DNA from: Cohnella candidum
Lineage (GTDB): Bacteria > Bacillota > Bacilli > Paenibacillales > Paenibacillaceae
Direction of reading: 5' to 3'
Assembly (NCBI RefSeq): GCF_003713065.1
Contig: NZ_CP033433.1
Coordinates: 558,001 to 622,000, forward strand
Length of the DNA: 64,000 nt
Shown here: positions 7,539-17,183 of the stretch, in pieces
Numbering within the stretch: position 1 is the first letter of the stretch
Layout of the letters: each line of letters begins with the position of its first letter
The notes under the pieces: generated by a model
The model's database searches: none
What the model was told of the DNA's origin: nothing
The model's input: the letters and a program-made list of their open reading frames with translations, nothing else
Position numbers and translations under genes: made by a program

Positions 7539-8996
7539 ATGCCGACGACGGCAAGAACGCTCGACTGCCATCATTTTATCGACGGGAAATTCATTCCCTC
7601 CCTGAACGGGAAGACGTTCGACAATATCAATCCGGCTACCGAAGAGGTGCTCGGCACCGTATCGGAAGGCGGCGCGCCGGAAATCGATCTGGCGGTCAAA
7701 GCTGCCAGACGCGCATTATACGGGCCGTGGAAGAAGATGAACGCGAACGACCGGATCGCCGTAATCCGCCGAATCGGGGACTTGATCCTCCAGCGCAAGG
7801 AAGAGCTGGCCGAACTGGAGTCGCTCGACACGGGCAAGCCGCTGTGGCTTTCGAACAGCATCGACATCCCGCGCAGCGCCTACAACTTCCACTTCTTCTC
7901 CGATTATATCCGCACGATCACGACGGAAGCGACGCAGATGGACGACGTGGCGCTGAACTATGCCATCCGCAAGCCGGTGGGCGTCGTCGGATTGATCAAC
8001 CCTTGGAACCTGCCGCTGCTTCTGTTGACTTGGAAGCTGGCTCCGGCGCTGGCGGCGGGCAACACGGTCGTCATGAAACCGGCCGAGCTGACGCCGCTCA
8101 CCGCCACCTCGCTCGCTGAAATTTGCCGCGACGCCGGGTTGCCGGACGGCGTGCTCAATCTCGTGCACGGCTTCGGGCCGGACTCGGCCGGCGCCGCGCT
8201 CGTCGAGCATCCGGACGTGAACGCGATCAGCTTCACGGGGGAAACGACGACGGGCAAGATCATCATGGCTTCCGCGGCCAAATCGCTTAAACGACTGTCC
8301 TATGAGCTGGGCGGCAAAAACCCGAACGTCATTTTCGCCGACGCGAACCTGGACGAAGTCATCGAAACGACGATGAAGTCCAGTTTCATCAACCAAGGCG
8401 AGGTGTGCCTCTGCGGCTCCCGGATATACGTGGAACGCCCGGCCTACGAAGCGTTCATGGAGAAGTTCGTCGCGAAAACGAAAGAGCTGGTCGTCGGCGA
8501 TCCCTTCAAAGAGAAGACCAAGGTGGGCGCGCTGATAAGCCAAGAGCATTACGAGCGCGTCACCGGTTACATCAAGCTTGCCGTGGAAGAGGGCGGCACG
8601 ATCGTCAACGGCGGCAAACGTCCGGATGGACTGGAGCGCGGCTACTTCCTCGAACCCACTATTATCACGGGACTGAGCCGCGAATGCCGCGTGGTGAAAG
8701 AAGAGATTTTCGGGCCGGTCGTGACGGTCATTCCTTTCGACACCGAAGAGGAAGTTCTGGATCAGGTGAACGATACGCATTACGGCTTGAGCGCTTCCGT
8801 CTGGACGAACGACCTTCGACGCGCGCACCGCGTAGCCGCTGAAATCGAGGCGGGCATCGTCTGGGTCAACACCTGGTTTCTGCGCGACCTCCGGACGCCG
8901 TTCGGCGGCATGAAGCAAAGCGGAATCGGCCGGGAGGGCGGCGTGCACAGCTTCGAATTCTACTCCGAACTGAAAAACGTCTGCATCAAGCTGTAA
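7539..8996 (+). CDS. praB: 2-hydroxymuconate-6-semialdehyde dehydrogenase
   Basis: This 485-residue NAD(P)-dependent aldehyde dehydrogenase has the catalytic Cys at about residue 290 in FINQGEVCLCGSRIYV. The general-base Glu is in YELGGKNPNVIF and the Rossmann motif is SFTGETTTGKII. The second Cys two residues after the catalytic one and the RIYVERPAYEAF stretch are typical of the DmpC/XylG group, which oxidises 2-hydroxymuconate semialdehyde to 2-hydroxymuconate. The ATG at 7539 follows AAGGAGAG, and family alignment begins here although the frame is open 90 bases further upstream. The 5-carboxymethyl version (HpaE) is less likely given the neighbours. Confidence 0.88.
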   Translation: MPTTARTLDCHHFIDGKFIPSLNGKTFDNINPATEEVLGTVSEGGAPEIDLAVKAARRALYGPWKKMNANDRIAVIRRIGDLILQRKEELAELESLDTGKPLWLSNSIDIPRSAYNFHFFSDYIRTITTEATQMDDVALNYAIRKPVGVVGLINPWNLPLLLLTWKLAPALAAGNTVVMKPAELTPLTATSLAEICRDAGLPDGVLNLVHGFGPDSAGAALVEHPDVNAISFTGETTTGKIIMASAAKSLKRLSYELGGKNPNVIFADANLDEVIETTMKSSFINQGEVCLCGSRIYVERPAYEAFMEKFVAKTKELVVGDPFKEKTKVGALISQEHYERVTGYIKLAVEEGGTIVNGGKRPDGLERGYFLEPTIITGLSRECRVVKEEIFGPVVTVIPFDTEEEVLDQVNDTHYGLSASVWTNDLRRAHRVAAEIEAGIVWVNTWFLRDLRTPFGGMKQSGIGREGGVHSFEFYSELKNVCIKL

Positions 8997-9014
8997 AGGG
9001 AGGATGGCGTCCAC

Positions 9015-9797
9015 ATGAGCAATATCGCGATCGAATTTTCCGAGCACCTGGAGCAAGCCGTCAAGACCGGCCGGGGCGTCCAGCCCCTGACGGAGATCAA
9101 GCCCGACCTGACCGTCGAAGAGGCCTATGCCGTGCAGCTCGCCACGATCGGCAAAAAGGCAGAGGCGGGCGCCAAGATCGTGGGCAAAAAAATCGGCCTG
9201 ACGTCGCTCGCCATGCAGCAGCTCCTGAAGGTGGATCAGCCCGATTACGGCCATCTGTTGGATGACATGGTGGTGGAAAACGGCGGCGTCATTCCGTTCA
9301 GCCGGGTTCTGCAGCCGCGGGTCGAGGCCGAAATCGCGTTCGTTCTGAAACGGGATCTCATCGGCCCCCGGATATCCGCAACGGACGTGCTGCTGGCGAC
9401 CGATTACGTGCTGCCGGCTCTGGAAATCGTGGACAGCCGCGTAGCGGATTGGAAAATCAAACTGCAGGACACGGTGGCGGACAATGCGTCCTCCGGCCTG
9501 TACGTGCTGGGCGGGAGACCGGTGAAACCTTCCGACGTCGATCTGACGCTGGCGGGCATGGCGCTGTATAAGAACGGCGAGCTCATGAATACGGGCGTCG
9601 GCGCGGCGGCGCTGGGAAATCCGGCCGCATGCGTCGCATGGCTGGCCAACAAACTGTTCGAGTTCGGGATCACGCTCCAAGCGGGCGAAGTCATTTTGTC
9701 CGGCGCTTTGTCGGCGGCGGTGAACGCGGCTCCGGGGGATCATTTCCACACGCGGATCGCCCACCTCGGCGAAGTGTCCGTCCGCTTTCAAGCTTAA
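9015..9797 (+). CDS. praE: 2-oxopent-4-enoate hydratase
   Basis: The 260-residue FAH-fold protein belongs to the DmpE/MhpD group. Landmarks are KIVGKKIGLTSLAMQQ (residues 54-69), the metal-binding region QPRVEAEIAFVL (near residue 98), and LPALEIVDSRVADWKIKL. It adds water to 2-hydroxypenta-2,4-dienoate to give 4-hydroxy-2-oxovalerate. It is a close paralogue of the product of 11763-12545, and the two assignments could in principle be swapped. This copy is called the hydratase because its gene lies directly beside those for the aldolase and acetaldehyde dehydrogenase. GGGAGG lies 10 bases upstream of the ATG. Confidence 0.8.
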   Translation: MSNIAIEFSEHLEQAVKTGRGVQPLTEIKPDLTVEEAYAVQLATIGKKAEAGAKIVGKKIGLTSLAMQQLLKVDQPDYGHLLDDMVVENGGVIPFSRVLQPRVEAEIAFVLKRDLIGPRISATDVLLATDYVLPALEIVDSRVADWKIKLQDTVADNASSGLYVLGGRPVKPSDVDLTLAGMALYKNGELMNTGVGAAALGNPAACVAWLANKLFEFGITLQAGEVILSGALSAAVNAAPGDHFHTRIAHLGEVSVRFQA

Positions 9798-9818
9798 GCA
9801 GATCGGAGGTTGAAAGAG

Positions 9819-10724
9819 ATGGCCAAAATGAAGGCTGCCGTGCTCGGATCCGGCAATATCGGCACGGACCTCATGTATAAGCTGCAGCGTTCGGACGTGC
9901 TCGAAATGACGGCGATGATCGGGATCGACCCGGAATCGGAAGGTCTGGCGCGCGCGAGAAAGCTGGGTTACGAGACGATCGACTCCGGCATTCAAGGCTT
10001 CCTGGAGCGAACAGAACTCGCGGATATCGTGTTCGACGCCACGTCGGCGAAGTCGCATATCCGCCATGCGAAAGCCCTTCGGGGCGCGGACAAGATCGCG
10101 ATGGACCTGACGCCGGCCGCGGTGGGCGCGCTCGTTGTACCGTCGGTGAACCTTCAGCAGCACTTGGATCAAGACAACGTCAATCTCGTGACGTGCGGCG
10201 GGCAAGCGACGATTCCGATCGTGCATTCGATCGGCAAAGTCAGCCCGGTGCAATACGCGGAGATCGTCGCGACGATCGCAAGCCGCAGCGCCGGTCCAGG
10301 CACGCGGGCGAACATCGACGAGTTCACCGAAACGACGGCCCGCGGCATCGAGCATATCGGAGGCGCCAAACGCGGCAAGGCGATCATCATCCTGAATCCC
10401 GCGGAGCCGCCTATTCTGATGCGCGATACGGTCTATGCGCTCGTCGACCCGGAACGGATGGACCAAGAGGCGATCGTGAAGTCCATTCAGGAAACGGTCG
10501 CCTACATTCAAAGCTACGTACCGGGGTATCGGCTGCGCACCGAACCGCTGTTCGACGGCAACAAGGTGACGGTATTCCTGGAAGTCGAAGGGGCCGGGGA
10601 TTATCTGCCCAAGTATTCCGGCAATTTGGACATCATGACGGCTTCCGCCGTCAAGGTGGCCGAGGAGTTGGCGCGGCACAGGCTGTCGGGAGCCGCGGCG
10701 CTTAAAGGGGTGAAGCAGGCATGA
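9819..10724 (+). CDS. praF: acetaldehyde dehydrogenase (acetylating)
   Basis: The 301-residue DmpF/MhpF-type enzyme converts acetaldehyde, NAD+ and CoA to acetyl-CoA. The N-terminal dinucleotide fold shows [17 protein letters not shown], and the catalytic Cys is residue 126 in [13 protein letters not shown]. The start at 9819 is chosen over an in-frame TTG at 9810 because GGAGG at 9805-9809 is correctly spaced only for the ATG. The stop overlaps the aldolase start by ATGA. The two enzymes form a substrate-channelling complex in known systems, so coupled translation makes sense. Confidence 0.93.
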   Translation: MAKMKAAVLGSGNIGTDLMYKLQRSDVLEMTAMIGIDPESEGLARARKLGYETIDSGIQGFLERTELADIVFDATSAKSHIRHAKALRGADKIAMDLTPAAVGALVVPSVNLQQHLDQDNVNLVTCGGQATIPIVHSIGKVSPVQYAEIVATIASRSAGPGTRANIDEFTETTARGIEHIGGAKRGKAIIILNPAEPPILMRDTVYALVDPERMDQEAIVKSIQETVAYIQSYVPGYRLRTEPLFDGNKVTVFLEVEGAGDYLPKYSGNLDIMTASAVKVAEELARHRLSGAAALKGVKQA

Positions 10725-11740
10725 GTAAGATCGAACGCGATATTCTCCTCACCGAAGTCGCCTTGCGGGACGGCAGCCACGCGATCGCGCACCAGTATAC
10801 GGTCGAACAAGTGACCCGCGCGGCGAAAGCGCTCGGGGAAGCTGGCGTGCCTTACATCGAGGTGTCCCACGGAGACGGATTGGGCGGCTCGACGCTCCAA
10901 TACGGCTTGTCCCACACCGACGAAATGAAACTGATCGAAGCCGCCGTCAGCGCCAGCGGCGATTCCAAGATCGCCGTGCTGGTGCTGCCGGGCATCGGCA
11001 CGGTGGCGGAGATGAAACAAGCGGCCTCGCTCGGCGTCAAGATGGCCCGCGTCGGCACGCACGTCACGGAAGCGGACGTCTCGGCGCAGCATATCCAGAA
11101 AGCGAAGGAGCTCGGGCTCGAAACCGTCGGATTCCTGATGATGTCGCACATGGCGCCGGTGGAGAAGCTCGTCGAGCAGGCAAAGCGGATGGAAAGCTAC
11201 GGCGCGGATGCGGTGTACATGTTCGATTCCGCCGGCGCGCTGCTGCCCGATCAAGTGAGGGAGCGGGTCCGCGCTCTGCGGGAGAACGTCGGCGTGGACA
11301 TCGGGTTCCACGGGCACAACAACCTTTCTCTCGCGATGGCCAACACGCTGGCCGCGATCGAAGAGGGGGCCAAACGCATCGACGGCAGCATCCGCTGTCT
11401 TGGCGCGGGAGCGGGCAATACCCAGACCGAAGTGTTGATCGCCGTTCTGGATCACTTGGGCATCCGGACAGGCATCGATCTATACCGGATCATGGACGTC
11501 GCCGAGGAAGTCATCGCGCCGCTCCTGCAGGTGCCGCAGGAAATCACGCGCGACAATCTGGTGCTGGGCTACGCCGGCGTTTATTCCAGTTTCCTGCTGC
11601 ATGCCAAGCGGGCTTCCCAGCGTTTCGGCGTCGACTCGCGGGATATTTTGATCGAGCTGGGGCGCCGCAACGTCGTGGGCGGCCAAGAAGATATGATCGT
11701 CGACGTCGCGGCCGAGCTTGCCGGGTTGCGTCAAGGTTAA
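10721..11740 (+). CDS. praG: 4-hydroxy-2-oxovalerate aldolase
   Basis: This 339-residue DmpG/MhpE-type class II aldolase splits 4-hydroxy-2-oxovalerate into pyruvate and acetaldehyde. The TIM-barrel start [17 protein letters not shown] contains the conserved Arg-Asp pair, and the Mn(II) site [16 protein letters not shown] lies near residue 198. The C-terminal DmpG communication domain follows. It overlaps the acetaldehyde dehydrogenase gene by four bases, matching the channelling partnership. No unusual features. Confidence 0.95.
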   Translation: MSKIERDILLTEVALRDGSHAIAHQYTVEQVTRAAKALGEAGVPYIEVSHGDGLGGSTLQYGLSHTDEMKLIEAAVSASGDSKIAVLVLPGIGTVAEMKQAASLGVKMARVGTHVTEADVSAQHIQKAKELGLETVGFLMMSHMAPVEKLVEQAKRMESYGADAVYMFDSAGALLPDQVRERVRALRENVGVDIGFHGHNNLSLAMANTLAAIEEGAKRIDGSIRCLGAGAGNTQTEVLIAVLDHLGIRTGIDLYRIMDVAEEVIAPLLQVPQEITRDNLVLGYAGVYSSFLLHAKRASQRFGVDSRDILIELGRRNVVGGQEDMIVDVAAELAGLRQG

Positions 11741-11762
11741 CGCTCTAGGAGGAAGAGAAACC

Positions 11763-12545
11763 ATGGATAGAGACGAAATACGCAAGTTAGGCCTTTATTT
11801 GCTGGACGCCCAGGAAAACCGCAGGGAAGTCCCCAAAATCACGAACGACTACCCGGACCTGACGGTCGGCGACGCCTATGAAGTGCAAGAGCAAATCGTG
11901 CACAGGAAACTGGAGCAGGGGCTGCGGATCGTAGGTCCGAAAATGGGGCTGACGAGCCAAGCGAAAATGAAGCAGATGGGCGTGAACGACCCGATTTACG
12001 GCTATATCTTCGACAATATGGTTGAATCCGGACCGGATATTTCGCTGTCCCGCTATATTCACCCCAAAGTGGAAGCCGAAATCGCGTTCGTGCTCGGAGA
12101 AGACATCCAGGGTCCGGGAATTACGGCTGCACAAGTGCTCTCGGCGACGAGATATGTACTGCCGGCGCTAGAGATCATCGACAGCCGCTACGAGAATTTC
12201 CAATTCACGCTGCCGGACGTGATCGCGGACAACGCTTCTTCATCCGGCGTCGTGTTCGGTTCGGTTATCAAACGTCCGGACGAATTGGAGCTCGATTTGC
12301 TGGGCGTGACGCTCAGCATCAACGGCGTGATCAAGGACCTGGGTGCCGGAGCCGCCGTCGTCGGCCATCCTGCCGCTTCCGTTGCGATGCTCGCCAACAT
12401 GCTCGCACGCAAGGGATTAAAGCTGAGGGCCGGGGAAGTTATCCTCACCGGCGGCATCACGGGCGCGCTGCTGCTGAGCGAAGGCGACGTCGTGACCGCC
12501 CGGTTTGACGGGCTCGGATCCATCGAATTTACCGTGAAAGCCTGA
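11763..12545 (+). CDS. praD: 4-oxalocrotonate (2-oxo-3-hexenedioate) decarboxylase
   Basis: The 260-residue FAH-fold protein is paralogous to the product of 9015-9797 and similar to DmpH/XylI. Landmarks are RIVGPKMGLTSQAKMKQMG (residues 59-77), IHPKVEAEIAFVLG (near residue 99), and LPALEIIDSRYENFQF. It removes CO2 from 2-oxo-3-hexenedioate to give 2-hydroxypenta-2,4-dienoate, in known systems as a complex with the hydratase. The gene lies directly upstream of the tautomerase gene, whose product supplies the substrate. The ATG at 11763 follows AGGAGGAAGAG; an upstream in-frame start lies inside the previous gene and is rejected. Confidence 0.82.
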   Translation: MDRDEIRKLGLYLLDAQENRREVPKITNDYPDLTVGDAYEVQEQIVHRKLEQGLRIVGPKMGLTSQAKMKQMGVNDPIYGYIFDNMVESGPDISLSRYIHPKVEAEIAFVLGEDIQGPGITAAQVLSATRYVLPALEIIDSRYENFQFTLPDVIADNASSSGVVFGSVIKRPDELELDLLGVTLSINGVIKDLGAGAAVVGHPAASVAMLANMLARKGLKLRAGEVILTGGITGALLLSEGDVVTARFDGLGSIEFTVKA

Positions 12546-12564
12546 CAGAGGGGAGCTTGCGAAT

Positions 12565-12759
12565 ATGCCGATCATTAACATTCAACTCATGGAAGGCCGC
12601 CCGCCGGAGAAAATCAAGTCGTTGATCGTGAAAGTCACCGATGCGGTGGCCGAGGAATTGAATTCGCCGAAGGACCGGATCCGGGTGCTCGTCTCGGAAG
12701 TACCGAAGACGCACTGGGGAATCGGCGGCGTACCGGCCTCCGACATTCCGAACCGGTAA
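12565..12759 (+). CDS. praC: 4-oxalocrotonate tautomerase
   Basis: This is a small 64-codon gene. After Met removal the catalytic Pro1 is exposed (PIINIQLMEGR). Arg11, Arg39 and the Trp at position 50 sit where the DmpI/XylH tautomerases have them. The enzyme converts 2-hydroxymuconate to 2-oxo-3-hexenedioate and is normally a hexamer. GAGGGGAGC precedes the ATG. The next gene starts only three bases after the stop. Confidence 0.95.
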   Translation: MPIINIQLMEGRPPEKIKSLIVKVTDAVAEELNSPKDRIRVLVSEVPKTHWGIGGVPASDIPNR

Positions 12760-12762
12760 CCT

Positions 12763-13698
12763 ATGAACGATACCCATACGCATTTCATTCCTCCGCAGGC
12801 GATGGACTGGCTGCTCGATAACAGCATGAGGGTGAACGCCCAGTTTCGGAAGCAGCCGGGCAAGGCGGATTTTCTCAGCGTGAACGGCAAGTGGGAGTTC
12901 GAGCTGAAGGAAGCCTTCGTGAATCCGGAGCTCTATCTGGCGGAGCAGCGCGAGGCCGGTATCCTGCACTCGCTCGTATCGCCGATTCCGCAGCTTTTCC
13001 TGTACGATTTCGCGCCGGAAATCACGCTGGAGCTGTCGCGCTGCTATAACGACGGCATGGCGGATTGGGTGGGGAATCATCGGGACCGGCTTTCCGCGCT
13101 CGCCACATTGCCGATGAACGATCCGGAATCCGCCGCGCTTGAGCTCGAACGGGCGATGGGCCACGGGCTTCGCGGGGCGATCGTCGCCTCTTCGTGGTCG
13201 GGAAAGCTGCTGAGCGACGAAGCGTTCGCGCCCTTCTGGGAGACGGCGGACCGGCTGCGGGCCATCGTGTTCGTCCATCCGCTGCTTTGCGAGGACCCGC
13301 GCCTGCGGCAGAAAATGCTTCCGAATCTGATCGGCGTACCGTGGGAAACGACGGTGTGCGCCACCGCCTTGCTGCTGAATGGATACGCCGAACGTTACCC
13401 GGGCGCGAAAATCCTTCTGGCACACGGCGGCGGCTTCATGCCGTACCAGATCGGTCGGTTGTCCAAAGGCTGCGAGCAATGGCCGGCCGTGGCGGCTTCG
13501 CTCAGCGAATCGCCGATCGATGCAGTCAAACGCTTCTGGTACGACTCCGTGCTGTGGAGCGAAAGCTCCCTGCACCACTTGGTGCGTACCGCAGGCATTG
13601 ATCGAGTGACGCAAGGGACCGATTATCCCTTCGATTTGTGCGAGTGGCCGCCGGCGAAGCTGGTCCGAAACGGGTTTGACTCTTTGATGAAAGTTTGA
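12763..13698 (+). CDS. praH: ACMSD-type amidohydrolase, probable 5-carboxy-2-hydroxymuconate-6-semialdehyde decarboxylase, short C-terminus
   Basis: This is a 311-residue metal-dependent decarboxylase of the ACMSD/amidohydrolase-2 family. Zn ligands are visible: THTHF at the N-terminus (residues 4-8), His in IVFVHPLL (near residue 171), His in LLAHGGGFM (near residue 222) and Asp in QGTDYPFDL (near residue 288). In the protocatechuate 2,3-cleavage pathway this activity removes the extra carboxyl group so that the DmpC-like dehydrogenase can act. Only about 21 residues follow TDYPF, whereas family members usually carry about 40 including a terminal helix with an NA-x-x-LL motif. The coding region stops 8 bases before a repeat-rich segment. 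The start has a weak ribosome site and may depend on coupling. Confidence 0.75.
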   Translation: MNDTHTHFIPPQAMDWLLDNSMRVNAQFRKQPGKADFLSVNGKWEFELKEAFVNPELYLAEQREAGILHSLVSPIPQLFLYDFAPEITLELSRCYNDGMADWVGNHRDRLSALATLPMNDPESAALELERAMGHGLRGAIVASSWSGKLLSDEAFAPFWETADRLRAIVFVHPLLCEDPRLRQKMLPNLIGVPWETTVCATALLLNGYAERYPGAKILLAHGGGFMPYQIGRLSKGCEQWPAVAASLSESPIDAVKRFWYDSVLWSESSLHHLVRTAGIDRVTQGTDYPFDLCEWPPAKLVRNGFDSLMKV

Positions 13699-13705
13699 GG
13701 ACGCC

Positions 13706-13731
13706 GAGTTGTTGCTTTTGAGCAATAACTC
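13706..13731. repeat. TTATTGC hairpin repeat, copy 1
   Basis: The arms GAGTTGTTGCT (13706-13716) and AGCAATAACTC (13721-13731) pair along 11 bp with one G-T pair around a 4-base loop. It is nearly identical to the hairpin at 13867-13894, 160 bp away, and begins 8 bases after the shortened amidohydrolase gene. Confidence 0.7.
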
Positions 13732-13866
13732 ATCGGATTTGTCGGCGGTAGGACCCGTTTTATTGCTTTCGGACACTAAATCTCCTTAGATTTCCGATTC
13801 TGGGTGGAAAGATGAGGTTTTTATTGCCCAAATCAAATAACTTAGACAGATTTTGGCTCAAGTCTC

Positions 13867-15122
<1,256 letters not shown>

Positions 15123-15139
15123 TTTTCCGGGCATTTTCA

Positions 15140-15152
15140 TGAAAGCGTTTCG
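15140..15152. promoter_or_regulatory. weak cre-like sequence TGAAAGCGTTTCG
   Basis: The sequence resembles half of a CcpA site and lies 28 bases upstream of the MFS start. It is one base short of the cre consensus and ends in CG instead of CA. Nearly the same core recurs at 53974. Confidence 0.25.
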
Positions 15153-15180
15153 ATTTGAGTCTGAATCTCAAGGAGCGTAA

Positions 15181-16440
15181 ATGAAGATGGAGAAAAGAAA
15201 AGGATGGCGGACGTACGAAAACGGCTTGGTTCTGATGATGTTCATCGTATTCGGTCTCGTGTTCTTCGAACGGCTGAACATTCTGTACCTGTTCCCGTAC
15301 ATGGCGCCCGATTTGGGCATGAACAACACACAGATCGGTTTGACCGTCGGGGTGCTTGGCATCGCTTGGGCCATCTCGACGATGGTGTTCTCCAGTTTGT
15401 CCGATTTCATCGGCTCCAAAAAAGGCATGCTGGTCGTCTTCATCCTGATCTTCTCCGTCGCCACGTTCCTGGGAGGACTCGTCGGCTCGCTCGGTTCGCT
15501 GCTGCTCGTGCGGGCATTCATGGGAGCCGCGGAAGGCCCGGTCGTGCCGCTCATTCAATCGATCGTCGCGGCCGAGTCGACGCCGCGGCGCAGAGGCTTC
15601 AACATGGGACTGATTCAAAGCGCGTCCAATCTGTTCGGCAGTGCCTTGGCACCGGTCATCGCCATCGGGTTGGCCACCGCGATCAGTTGGCGAAGCGCCT
15701 TCTATGTCACGGCCATACCGGCGTTCGTGATGGCCCTCGTGCTCATGAAGTTTCTGCGCAAGCCGGTTATCCATCCTGAGGCGGTCGGCCCGGAGGAAAA
15801 CTCGAAGCCGACGCGGAAAGAGTTTTTCCAGCTGTTAAAACGGAGGAACATTTGGCTCGGGATGATTCTGTCGGTAGGCAACATCATGTTCTTGCTCAGC
15901 ATTGCCACGTATCTGCCTAACCTTCTGATCGACGAGGCGAAATACAGCGACGGCGCCAGCTCGGCCGCGCTGGGCTTGTTCGGTCTCCTGATCTTCATCG
16001 GACAAGCGGCGGCACCGGCGATCTCCGACCGGATCGGCCGCAAGCCGACGCTGATCTTGTTCTCGTTCGTCGCCATTTTCCTGCCGATCGCGATCATCCT
16101 GTTCTATCAAAACTACGCCGTTCTTCTCGTTTGCCTGATCGTTCTGGCGCTCGGCAACGGCTATCAACCGCTCGTCGTCGCGATCATTCCCGCCGAATCC
16201 GTGCCGCGTAAATTCGCGGCCTCCTCAATCGCGATTCTGCTGCTCGTGGCTGAGCTTATCGGAGGTACGCTGGGTCCGGTCTTATCGGGCGTGCTCGCCG
16301 ACAACTTCGGCCTTTCCGCTTCGATGTGGATTCCCATCGGAGCCGCGATCGCGGTGTTCCTTTGCTCGTTCGGTGTCCGCGAGACCGCACCGGTTAAGGT
16401 GCAACATGCGGTGCCGCCGCATCCGGACGTGACCGTATAG
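15181..16440 (+). CDS. MFS transporter, probable aromatic acid uptake
   Basis: This 419-residue major facilitator protein has about 12 hydrophobic segments. The conserved loop after helix 2 reads SSLSDFIGSKKGML, and the equivalent in the second half reads AISDRIGRKPTLIL. A central cytoplasmic loop (about residues 195-220) follows helix 6. It is placed immediately after pobA and ends in a strong terminator, which fits uptake of 4-hydroxybenzoate or protocatechuate; that substrate is inferred from context. AAGGAGCG precedes the ATG. Confidence 0.85.
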   Translation: MKMEKRKGWRTYENGLVLMMFIVFGLVFFERLNILYLFPYMAPDLGMNNTQIGLTVGVLGIAWAISTMVFSSLSDFIGSKKGMLVVFILIFSVATFLGGLVGSLGSLLLVRAFMGAAEGPVVPLIQSIVAAESTPRRRGFNMGLIQSASNLFGSALAPVIAIGLATAISWRSAFYVTAIPAFVMALVLMKFLRKPVIHPEAVGPEENSKPTRKEFFQLLKRRNIWLGMILSVGNIMFLLSIATYLPNLLIDEAKYSDGASSAALGLFGLLIFIGQAAAPAISDRIGRKPTLILFSFVAIFLPIAIILFYQNYAVLLVCLIVLALGNGYQPLVVAIIPAESVPRKFAASSIAILLLVAELIGGTLGPVLSGVLADNFGLSASMWIPIGAAIAVFLCSFGVRETAPVKVQHAVPPHPDVTV

Positions 16441-16453
16441 GATTCAGTCGCCG

Positions 16454-16489
16454 AAAAACCGCTCTCGACGGAGAGCGGTTTTCGTTTTC
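16454..16489 (+). terminator. Rho-independent terminator closing the aromatic region
   Basis: The arms AAAACCGCTCTC and GAGAGCGGTTTT pair perfectly around GACG, followed by CGTTTTCG. The U tract is partly made by the 3' arm itself. Confidence 0.9.
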
Positions 16490-16556
16490 GGCAGTCGTAC
16501 AACCCCTCCGGGCTGAATAAACTTGTACCATTCATCTTATACTCGGAGGGTGTTGA

Positions 16557-17183
16557 ATGGGCGTTTTCCTCAGCTACATAATCCTAGGCTTATCGATTTC
16601 CGCGCCGCTTGGCCCCATTAACGCGGCCCAGATCGACAAGGGCATCAAAAACGGCTTCCTGCACGCCTGGCTGATCGGGCTCGGCGCGATGATCGCCGAC
16701 ATTTCTTACATGGTGCTCGTGTTCCTTGGGGTCGTCCATCTGGTCAACCAACCGTTCGTCAAAACGTTCCTTTGGCTCTTCGGCGCCTTCGTGCTTACTT
16801 ATACGGGGGTAGAGAGCCTTTTGAAAGCCAAGGAAGTCCAGATCAACGAGGAAAGAAGCATAGCCTCCTTCGGCAAGACATTGCTGACCGGGTTTTTGAT
16901 GTCCGCGTCCAGTCCGTTATCCATCCTGTTTTGGCTGGGCATCTTTGGGTCCGTCCTGGCCCAGACCGCTGCCGTCGCCGACCATTCCCAGTTGATATAC
17001 TACAGCAGCGGCATCATCGCCGGTATCATGATCTGGGATTTCACGATGGCCGGCATCGCGGGCATTTTCCGAAAATACGTAAACCGGGGTTTTCTGACGG
17101 GGATATCGGTCGTTTCGGGCTTTTCCTTGATCGGATTCGGCGGCTACTTCGGGATCCAAGGCCTTCAGATGCTTCTCGCCTGA
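16557..17183 (+). CDS. LysE/RhtB-family exporter
   Basis: The 208-residue membrane protein has about six hydrophobic segments. It carries the LysE-family N-terminal signature SISAPLGPINAAQIDKGI (residues 13-30) and the conserved SASSPLSILFWLGIFG near residue 115. Family members export amino acids or related small molecules; the substrate here is unknown. The last 267 bases are overlapped, antisense, by the permease gene that runs toward it from 18527. No terminator separates the two genes. Confidence 0.88.
   Translation: MGVFLSYIILGLSISAPLGPINAAQIDKGIKNGFLHAWLIGLGAMIADISYMVLVFLGVVHLVNQPFVKTFLWLFGAFVLTYTGVESLLKAKEVQINEERSIASFGKTLLTGFLMSASSPLSILFWLGIFGSVLAQTAAVADHSQLIYYSSGIIAGIMIWDFTMAGIAGIFRKYVNRGFLTGISVVSGFSLIGFGGYFGIQGLQMLLA

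Noticed and set aside
7716-10679. Very long antisense open frame (987 codons) across the pra genes
   Set aside because: It lies opposite four well-recognised genes, is rich in Arg, His and Asp, and has no family motif or ribosome site. It is a shadow caused by high GC and codon bias.
9015-12545. Two FAH-fold genes considered a recent duplication of one enzyme
   Set aside because: They differ clearly in sequence and match the two distinct DmpE and DmpH roles normally present together in meta-cleavage operons.
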